Of a stretch of 8,133 bases of DNA, positions 1-5,228 are shown piece by piece. A model generated the notes under the pieces. It saw only the letters and a program-made list of their open reading frames with translations, searched no databases and was not told the origin of the DNA. Position numbers and translations under genes: made by a program. The stretch is from an uncultured Bacteroidales bacterium. Lineage in GTDB: Bacteria; Bacteroidota; Bacteroidia; Bacteroidales; Marinilabiliaceae. Location: assembly GCA_934725785.1 (NCBI GenBank), contig CAKVCS010000039.1:1-8133 (forward strand), written 5' to 3'. Every line of letters begins with the position of its first letter. Position 1 is the first letter of the stretch.

Positions 1-222
1 GCTCTGCCCGAAGAAATAAACAACCATGTATGCCAGCATAATAACGATCAGAATCTGAAAAATCCAGGCAAGAATCTTTAATGGAACGGCCCCTTTCCGG
101 GAGACTGCTGCCTGCTGCATCTGCTCCGCCTCCAGACGCCTCTGCTCCCTAGGGCTACGGACAATGTTTTCCTGTACAGGCTGCTCTCTGTTTTCCCTGT
201 TTGTTCTTTCCCATCTGCTCAT
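1..222 (-). CDS. lepB: Signal peptidase I, N-terminal fragment (cut by window edge)
   Basis: Type I signal peptidase cleaves signal peptides from exported proteins at the outer face of the cytoplasmic membrane. The 74 visible residues start at the ATG at 222-220, preceded by an AGGA ribosome site about six bases upstream. Residues 1-45 are hydrophilic and rich in Glu, Gln and Arg, as expected for a cytoplasmic tail. Residues about 46-71 form one hydrophobic membrane segment ending in YFFGQS, the point where this family passes into its catalytic domain. The catalytic Ser and Lys motifs lie beyond the window, so the call rests on the tail-plus-anchor shape and on position: signal peptidase I commonly follows trmD-rplS in Clostridia. 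A terminator separates it from rplS, so it needs its own promoter or readthrough. I saw no convincing promoter in 223-269. Another single-pass membrane protein cannot be fully excluded. Confidence 0.75.
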   Translation of the reverse strand, partial: MSRWERTNRENREQPVQENIVRSPREQRRLEAEQMQQAAVSRKGAVPLKILAWIFQILIVIMLAYMVVYFFGQS

Positions 223-269
223 ATTTTTTCCTATATCAATTTTATAAATTGCTGCAATCCTATCTTATG

Positions 270-302
270 AAAAAGGGACAAAATACTAAGTATTTGTCCC
301 TT
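270..302 (-). terminator. Rho-independent terminator after rplS
   Basis: Read on the minus strand, AGGGACAAATACT is followed by its near-exact complement AGTATTTTGTCCCT (one extra T), then by a run of T. The hairpin begins about 12 bases after the rplS stop codon. It should end most transcripts of the trmD-rplS unit and lower expression of the downstream lepB relative to L19. Confidence 0.85.
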
Positions 303-313
303 CCGCCGTCTTA

Positions 314-661
314 TTATTTTACTAACTCTTTTACTTTTGCGCTCTTACCAACGCGACCTCTTAAGTAGTTCAGTTTTGCACGTCTTACTTTACCGTGTCT
401 TACTACCTCAACCTTTTCGATTGTCGGAGAATGCAGCGGCCATGTCTTCTCTACGCCGATGCCGTTGGAATTCTTTCTAACTGTAAAGGTCTCTCTGCTG
501 CTTCCGCCCTGTTTTTTCAGAACTACGCCTTCGAAAACCTGTACACGTTCACGGTTACCCTCTTTAATCTTAGCATATACCTTAACGGTATCACCAACGC
601 TGAATTTCGGTGCGTCTGCTTTCATCTGAGCAGCTTCAATGTTTTTAATAATTTCGTTCAT
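314..661 (-). CDS. rplS: 50S ribosomal protein L19
   Basis: L19 is a protein of the large ribosomal subunit located at the interface with the 30S subunit. The product is 115 residues, the usual length, and covers the whole family: an N-terminal helix (MNEIIKNIEAAQ), the beta-barrel core with VGDTVKVYAKIKEGNRERVQ and FEGVVL, the signature FTVRKNSNGIGVEKTWPLHSP, and the basic C-terminus KVRRAKLNYLRGRVGKSAK. I chose the ATG at 661-659 because AAGGAGG lies six bases upstream and the protein then matches the family start. The open frame extends back to 769, but the extra residues overlap the trmD end and the leader RNA and are unlike L19. The gene ends in two consecutive TAA codons. It follows trmD by 82 bases, in the common Firmicutes order trmD-rplS. 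The sequence most resembles Lachnospiraceae proteins. Confidence 0.97.
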   Translation of the reverse strand: MNEIIKNIEAAQMKADAPKFSVGDTVKVYAKIKEGNRERVQVFEGVVLKKQGGSSRETFTVRKNSNGIGVEKTWPLHSPTIEKVEVVRHGKVRRAKLNYLRGRVGKSAKVKELVK

Positions 662-667
662 TGTGTT

Positions 668-674
668 CCTCCTT
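668..674 (-). promoter_or_regulatory. Strong ribosome binding site of rplS
   Basis: AAGGAGG on the minus strand is a full Shine-Dalgarno match six bases before the ATG at 661-659. It fixes the L19 start against the upstream in-frame ATG at 769-767. It also marks this part of the window as Firmicutes-like, because the two complete genes in the right-hand piece have no comparable site. Confidence 0.9.
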
Positions 675-683
675 ATATACTTG

Positions 684-720
684 GATGTTCTTAATGCACT
701 CATGGCAACAGAGGACCATC
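684..720 (-). ncRNA. Probable L19 leader (autoregulatory mRNA element)
   Basis: The 82-base gap between trmD and rplS holds a compact structured stretch just upstream of the rplS ribosome site. On the minus strand GATG (720-717) can pair with CATC (687-684). Inside it, ATGG can pair with CCAT, and CTC in the enclosed loop can pair with GAG just after the CCAT, giving a small pseudoknot-like fold. An L19 leader is known in low-GC Gram-positive bacteria at exactly this place and is thought to let excess L19 repress its own synthesis. I identify it from position and dyads; a covariance-model search was not possible here. Confidence 0.6.
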
Positions 721-743
721 TCTTTTTCACAACACATATCATA

Positions 744-1454
744 CTAGCATGTTTCTTCTCTGTTTGCAAGAAGTTTATTCAGATATTTCCTGTCTTTTTC
801 ACTTAAATTCGCTGTTTCCAGCAGATCCGGTCTCCGTTCCAGGGTCCGCTCCAGAGACTTTTCCCTGCGCCAGAGTTCCACATTGCCGTGATGCCCCGAG
901 AGCAGCACCGCAGGCACTGCTTTTCCGCGCCATTCTTCCGGCCGGCTGTACTGAGGATATTCCAGCAGATTATCCTGAAAGCTTTCAAACTGAGCAGACT
1001 CTTCGTTGTTAAGTACGCCCGGCACAAGGCGGGAAATTGCATCAATCATCACCATAGCCGGAAGTTCTCCGCCTGTGAGCACATAATCCCCAATCGACAC
1101 ATAATCCGTTACAACCTCATCCAGCACACGCTCGTCGATCCCTTCATAATGTCCGCAGAGAAACACCAGATCTTCTTCGGCAGCCAGTTCTTCGGCCAGA
1201 GCCTGCGTAAATACCTGCCCCTGCGGAGTCAGATAAATTACTCTCGGCTTCCTCCCGATCTTCCCGGCAACAGCCTGACACGCTGCGTAGACAGGCTCTG
1301 CCTGCATCACCATACCGGCGCCTCCGCCGTAAGGATAGTCATCTACCCGCCCCTTGCGGCGTTCCTCGGCATAATCCCGGATATTAACTGCCTCCAGCGT
1401 AATCAGCTCTTTTTTAATCGCCCGGCCGATAATACTGGCATTGAGCCCGCTCTC
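744..1454 (-). CDS. trmD: tRNA (guanine-N1)-methyltransferase TrmD, N-terminus lost at a sequence junction
   Basis: TrmD transfers a methyl group from S-adenosylmethionine to G37 of tRNAs, next to the anticodon, and so prevents +1 frameshifting; it is usually essential. About 236 residues remain. They start around GLNASIIGRAIKK and run through VNIRDYAEERRKGRVDDYPYG and GGGAGMVMQ, then LCGHYEGIDERV and SIGDYVLTGGELPAMV, which form the SPOUT knot that binds the cofactor. FQDNLLEYPQYSRPEEWRG and the C-terminal VPAVLLSGHHGNVELWRR follow; the Asp in FQDN fits the catalytic aspartate. The stop is TAG at 746-744. Only about 13 residues of the usual start (of the form MNFHxLTLFPEM) are missing. Beyond about 1454 the frame stays open but reads unrelated sequence and no start codon is present. 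The break is interpreted as an assembly or cloning join rather than true gene decay, because the rest is intact. It is the first visible gene of the trmD-rplS-lepB block. Confidence 0.93.
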   Translation of the reverse strand, partial: ESGLNASIIGRAIKKELITLEAVNIRDYAEERRKGRVDDYPYGGGAGMVMQAEPVYAACQAVAGKIGRKPRVIYLTPQGQVFTQALAEELAAEEDLVFLCGHYEGIDERVLDEVVTDYVSIGDYVLTGGELPAMVMIDAISRLVPGVLNNEESAQFESFQDNLLEYPQYSRPEEWRGKAVPAVLLSGHHGNVELWRREKSLERTLERRPDLLETANLSEKDRKYLNKLLANREETC

Positions 1455-1458
1455 GTCG
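1446..1458. other. Chimeric junction between two genomes
   Basis: On the minus strand trmD reads as normal protein only up to about 1454. On the plus strand a PpiD-like tail reads as normal protein only from about 1446. Both genes are broken here and neither has a start. Ribosome-site use, base composition and lineage signals change on the two sides. The bases 1443-1454 (GAGCCCGCTCTC) can be read as plausible sequence of either gene, so the exact breakpoint is uncertain by about a dozen bases. Confidence 0.85.
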
Positions 1459-1676
1459 GTAAGGCCGTGGCAGCCCAGCAGGGCAAGGTGTTCTCTGCTG
1501 TCGAGGGTGTCAATGGCGCCTATGCCATTGAGGTTGTCGCTACCGATGATGCGCCGGCAGCTACGCCCGAGGCCGTCAAGAGCTCCTACGAGTCCCGTCT
1601 GCGCAGCATCCCATACTACCTCCAGCAGGTCGTTACCGATGTTGAGATAGAGGACAACCGCATCAACTTCTATTGA
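1446..1676 (+). CDS. PpiD/SurA-like peptidyl-prolyl isomerase, C-terminal fragment
   Basis: These enzymes are membrane-anchored or periplasmic parvulin-type chaperones that help fold outer-membrane and envelope proteins. About 76 residues remain. They begin near PALVGKAVAAQQGKVFSAVE and VNGAYAIEV, which match the end of a parvulin-type or SurA-type module (a hydrophobic helix, GKV, then a hydrophobic strand after NG). An Ala/Pro-rich linker, a helical stretch (SSYESRLRSIPYYLQQ) and the terminal DNRINFY follow. A DNRxxF/Y end is, from family knowledge, typical of the roughly 700-residue Bacteroidota PpiD-like proteins. The stop is TGA at 1674-1676. The start and all catalytic domains are missing because of the junction. 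The open frame continues upstream to 888, but that part is antisense to trmD and belongs to the other genome. It lies about 106 bases before mfd on the same strand, with a terminator between. Confidence 0.6.
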   Translation, partial: PALVGKAVAAQQGKVFSAVEGVNGAYAIEVVATDDAPAATPEAVKSSYESRLRSIPYYLQQVVTDVEIEDNRINFY

Positions 1677-1727
1677 TTATCCGCGTTCTCACTCAGGAAT
1701 GCTGTGAGTGTGGTGAAATAAGAAACA

Positions 1728-1760
1728 GCCGTCGCAAGCGAACCTTGCGGCGGCTTTGTC
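1728..1760 (+). terminator. Rho-independent terminator between the PpiD-like gene and mfd
   Basis: GCCGTCGCAAG (1728-1738) pairs with CTTGCGGCGGC (1744-1754) over 11 positions with one T-G pair, around the five-base loop CGAAC. A T-rich run (TTTGTCTTGTT) follows. An A-rich run precedes it, so it could also work on the minus strand. A weaker six-base stem, CACTCA/TGAGTG, lies at 1690-1710. The hairpin ends only 28 bases before the mfd ATG. Confidence 0.8.
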
Positions 1761-1782
1761 TTGTTGAGAAATCTCTCTCGAA

Positions 1783-4700
1783 ATGTCCATTATAGATAAA
1801 TACGCATCCGACCCCCGGATAGCCACGCTCCGTAATTTTTTTAAGGAGGCCAAGGATCCGAGGACGATGGTTGTGAAATCGCTCGTGGCATCGGCGCGAG
1901 CTGTCGCGGTGGCCGCCGTAGGAGTGGCAAAGAACGTGGTGGTCTGCGCCGAGCGCGATGACGCGCCCTACCTTTACCATGACCTCAGCTGCCTTCTCGG
2001 GGGCGATAAGGTGTTCTTCCTGCCATCTTCTTTCCGACATGCGCCCAAATCCGACGGATATGATGCGCAGAACATCCAGCTGCGTACCGAGGCACTTGCG
2101 CACTTCGCTTCCGACAAGCAGGTCACCATAGTCACATATGCTGCGGCAATGGCCGAAAAAGTACCCGCCACGGCCTCCGTCGAAAGTGACTTCATCACCT
2201 TGCGGCGTGGCGATAAGCTTGGGCTCTCATTCCTTGTCGACACGCTCCTCGAGTATGGTTTCCAGCGGACCGACTTCGTCTATGCGCCCGGCCAGTTCTC
2301 CGTCCGAGGCAGCATTGTCGATCTGTTCTCTTTCGCCACGGATGCGCCCACGCGAATCGACTTCTTTGGCGATGAGGTCGACTCCCTGCGCTCTTTCGAC
2401 CTGGAGTCCCAGCTCTCCACGGACAAGATTGAGAGCGTTAACATAGTTCCCGACCTCGGGCGCATTGACAAGCCCTCCTCGCTCACGCCATTCTCACTAT
2501 CCATCCCGCCCGATGCCGCTCTTTGGGTTGTTGACGAAGACGCCGTCTCGCAGATGCTCAGCGCGCAGTATGACGCAGTCGCAGTCGCGGCTGGCGACGA
2601 GTCGTCGGACGGTGCGCCTCTATCAATGGAGCTCTTTTGCACCGCCGAGCAGTGGAGGGCCGGCGTCGCGTGTCCAACGGTGAATCTCGCAAACGGCAAG
2701 GGCGAGGCGGATGTCGATTTCCAAATCGTCGGACAGCCGCTCTTCAAGAAGAACTTCGACCTCCTCGAGGACGACATATACTACAAGTCGGCCGATGGAT
2801 ACCAGGTCTTCCTGCTGTCGGACAACAGCAGGCAGCTCCAGCGTCTGAGATCAATCCTTGGAGAGAGAAAGCGCAAGCTCAAGTATTCAGAGCTGCAGCT
2901 CTCGCTCCATGCCGGTTTTGTCGACAAGAGCCTTAGGCTCTGCTTCTACACCGACCACCAGATCTTCGAGCGTTTTCAGCGCTTCACGTTGCGCAACGAC
3001 AACATGCGCAAGCAGCAGCAGAGCATCACCCTGCGCGAGCTCAGCGAGCTCAAGATTGGTGACTATGTCGTCCACATAGACCACGGTGTCGGCGTCTTTG
3101 GCGGTCTTGTCACCCAACACATCGGCGGCAAGACCTATGAGTCCATAAAGCTTACGTATCAAGACGGCGACACCCTCTACGTCAATGTGCAGTCCATGCA
3201 CAAGATATCCAAATACCGCGGTAAGGATGGCATACCGCCCAAGATAAACAGGCTCGGCTCGGCGCACTGGACTAAACTGAAGGAGAGGGCGAAGAGCCGC
3301 GTCAAGGACATTGCCCGCGACCTCATCGAGCTATACGCAAAGCGTAAGGACGAGGAGGGCTTCGCCTATTCGCCCGACTCCTATATGCAGCAGGAGCTTG
3401 AGGCCTCTTTCCTCTATGAGGACACGCCCGACCAGTATAAGGCAAACAAGGCCATAAAGGCCGACATGGAGCGCAGCGCGCCTATGGATAGACTCGTTTG
3501 CGGAGACGTGGGGTTCGGCAAGACCGAGCTCGCCATTCGCGCGGCTTTCAAGGCCGTGTGCGACAACAAGCAGGTGGCGGTGCTCGTTCCGACAACGGTC
3601 CTTGCCTTCCAGCACTATAACACGTTCCGCTCGCGCCTCGAGGGGCTGCCTTGCAAGGTCGAGTACATATCGCGCCTCAGGAAGCCGGCCGAGGTGAAGG
3701 CCGTCATCAAGAGGCTCGCGGCCGGCGATGTCGACATCATTATCGGCACTCACAGGCTCATTGGCAAAGACGTCAAGTTCAAAGACCTCGGACTGCTCAT
3801 CATTGACGAGGAGCAGCGCTTCGGTGTCGGCGTGAAGGAGAAGCTCAGGCAGCTCAAGGTCAATGTCGACACGCTCACCCTTTCCGCAACGCCCATCCCG
3901 CGGACCCTGCAGTTCTCACTCATGGGGGCGAGGGACTTGAGCGTTCTCGCCACGCCTCCGGCCAACCGCCAGCCCGTCGAGACCATTGTCCAGGCCTTCA
4001 GCGAGGACTCTATGAGGGATGCTGTCAACTATGAGGTGGCGCGAGGCGGCCAGGTCTTCATCATAAACAACAGGATAGAGCACCTCGTTGAGCTGCAGCG
4101 TGTGCTTGGCCGCCTGTTGCCGGATGTGCGCACGGTGGTGGCTCACGGGCAGATGGAAGGGACGCGGCTTGAGAGCATCATGCTCGACTTTATCAATGGG
4201 GACTATGACGTGCTTCTCGCCACGACGATCATTGAGAGCGGACTCGACATCCCCAATGCCAACACCATCATCATAAACAACGCCCACCAGTTTGGCCTCA
4301 GCGAGCTGCACCAGTTGCGCGGGCGGGTCGGACGCAGCAACAAGAAGGCCTTCTGCTACCTCTTCGCGCCCCCCTTCTCCACCCTCACACAAGAGGCGCG
4401 CCGCAGGCTGCAGATTATCGAGGAGTTCGCGGATCTCGGCTCGGGCTTCAACATCGCCATGCAGGATCTCGACATCCGCGGGGCTGGCGACGTCCTTGGC
4501 GCGGAGCAGTCGGGCTTCATAACGGACATGGGCTATGAGACTTACCAGAAGGTGCTTGCCGAGGCCATCATTGAGCTTAAGACGACCGAGTTCAAGGACT
4601 TGTTCGCGGGGGACAATGTGGCGCAGAATGACGCCCTGCCCCAGTTCGTGGCCGACACGCAGGTGACGGTCGACGAGGAGGCACTGCTGCCCGACGAGTA

Positions 4701-5133
4701 CATCTCCAGCATATCCGAGCGCATGAGGCTCTACCGCGAGCTCGACGCTATGACCAAGGATGAGGACATTGACCGCTTCCGCGCAGAGCTCGTTGACCGC
4801 TTTGGCCAGCTCCCGCAGCCCGCGGCCAACCTGCTTGAGGTGGTCAAGATCAGGAACAGGGCTCAGAGTCTCGGGGTTGAGAGGGTCATAATGAAGGAGG
4901 GGGTGGCATCGTTCCACTTTGTGTCGGACCGCGACTCTGCTTTCTACCAGTCGCCAGTTTTCGCCTCTATCATAGGGTGGATTCAGGCCAACCCGCGCAA
5001 GGCGCAGCTGAAGCAGACGACCGACAAGCTCTATATGAACATCAAGTCCGTCTCTACGCTGGCCGACCTGCGCGAGCTCGTCGACAGCCTTTGCGCCTTT
5101 GTCGTGGCGCGGGGGGCGGCGGCGAAGGCTTAG
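1783..5133 (+). CDS. mfd: Transcription-repair coupling factor Mfd
   Basis: Mfd binds RNA polymerase stalled at DNA lesions, pushes it off by ATP-driven translocation and recruits UvrA to start nucleotide excision repair. The 1116-residue product is full length for Bacteroidota. Residues 1 to about 340 are the UvrB-like region, including RTDFVYAPGQFSVRGSIVDL at 162-181, with no intact nucleotide-binding loop, as is normal there. Residues about 423-485 (IGDYVVHIDHGVGVFGG) are the CarD-like RNA polymerase interaction domain. The RecG-like translocase follows: Walker A GDVGFGKTE 574-582, DEEQ box 675-678, LSATPIPRT 700-708, QLRGRVGRS 844-852, and the TRG region about 873-905 with RGAGDVLG. The C-terminal D7 domain starts near 965 (LLPDEYISSISERMRLYREL) and keeps UvrA binding in check. 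No key motif is missing. The ATG at 1783 gives the usual N-terminus and has no Shine-Dalgarno site, as in Bacteroidota. It converges with the calcium ATPase. Confidence 0.98.
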   Translation: MSIIDKYASDPRIATLRNFFKEAKDPRTMVVKSLVASARAVAVAAVGVAKNVVVCAERDDAPYLYHDLSCLLGGDKVFFLPSSFRHAPKSDGYDAQNIQLRTEALAHFASDKQVTIVTYAAAMAEKVPATASVESDFITLRRGDKLGLSFLVDTLLEYGFQRTDFVYAPGQFSVRGSIVDLFSFATDAPTRIDFFGDEVDSLRSFDLESQLSTDKIESVNIVPDLGRIDKPSSLTPFSLSIPPDAALWVVDEDAVSQMLSAQYDAVAVAAGDESSDGAPLSMELFCTAEQWRAGVACPTVNLANGKGEADVDFQIVGQPLFKKNFDLLEDDIYYKSADGYQVFLLSDNSRQLQRLRSILGERKRKLKYSELQLSLHAGFVDKSLRLCFYTDHQIFERFQRFTLRNDNMRKQQQSITLRELSELKIGDYVVHIDHGVGVFGGLVTQHIGGKTYESIKLTYQDGDTLYVNVQSMHKISKYRGKDGIPPKINRLGSAHWTKLKERAKSRVKDIARDLIELYAKRKDEEGFAYSPDSYMQQELEASFLYEDTPDQYKANKAIKADMERSAPMDRLVCGDVGFGKTELAIRAAFKAVCDNKQVAVLVPTTVLAFQHYNTFRSRLEGLPCKVEYISRLRKPAEVKAVIKRLAAGDVDIIIGTHRLIGKDVKFKDLGLLIIDEEQRFGVGVKEKLRQLKVNVDTLTLSATPIPRTLQFSLMGARDLSVLATPPANRQPVETIVQAFSEDSMRDAVNYEVARGGQVFIINNRIEHLVELQRVLGRLLPDVRTVVAHGQMEGTRLESIMLDFINGDYDVLLATTIIESGLDIPNANTIIINNAHQFGLSELHQLRGRVGRSNKKAFCYLFAPPFSTLTQEARRRLQIIEEFADLGSGFNIAMQDLDIRGAGDVLGAEQSGFITDMGYETYQKVLAEAIIELKTTEFKDLFAGDNVAQNDALPQFVADTQVTVDEEALLPDEYISSISERMRLYRELDAMTKDEDIDRFRAELVDRFGQLPQPAANLLEVVKIRNRAQSLGVERVIMKEGVASFHFVSDRDSAFYQSPVFASIIGWIQANPRKAQLKQTTDKLYMNIKSVSTLADLRELVDSLCAFVVARGAAAKA

Positions 5134-5162
5134 CGGGCTGACGCGACCGACAAGAAGAGAAA

Positions 5163-5205
5163 GAGGCCGCCCGGCAATCCTCACATCAGGATGCCGGGCG
5201 GCCTC
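5163..5205. terminator. Bidirectional terminator between convergent mfd and the calcium ATPase
   Basis: GAGGCCGCCCGGC followed by ATCCT (one bulged A) pairs with AGGAT followed by GCCGGGCGGCCTC around the six-base loop CACATC. This 18-pair, very GC-rich hairpin is the strongest in the window. It starts 29 bases after the mfd stop and lies 23 bases beyond the ATPase stop. On the minus strand it is followed by the T-rich TTTCTCTTCTT, making it a good terminator for the ATPase. On the plus strand the following bases are not T-rich, so termination of mfd there may be less efficient. Confidence 0.85.
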
Positions 5206-5228
5206 GGTTCTGCGCCCCGCGGGTAGAC

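Noticed and set aside
248..258. Short palindrome ATTGCTGCAAT upstream of lepB
   Set aside because: Five-base arms in AT-rich intergenic DNA are expected by chance, and there is no T run or promoter context.
662..769. Longer form of L19 starting at the ATG at 769-767
   Set aside because: The extension of 36 residues overlaps the trmD 3' end and the leader RNA and is unlike the family. The perfect Shine-Dalgarno site lies before the ATG at 661-659.
1..1454. Horizontal transfer of a trmD-rplS-lepB block into a Bacteroidota genome
   Set aside because: There is no integrase, repeat or attachment site at the boundary. The block is cut inside trmD and the receiving gene is cut too. A technical chimera is the simpler explanation.
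3916..5184. A 422-codon open frame on the minus strand within mfd
   Set aside because: It is fully antisense to the conserved translocase and C-terminal domains of Mfd, is rich in residues that mirror the sense codons, and shows no recognisable domain. The GC-rich codon use of mfd explains it.
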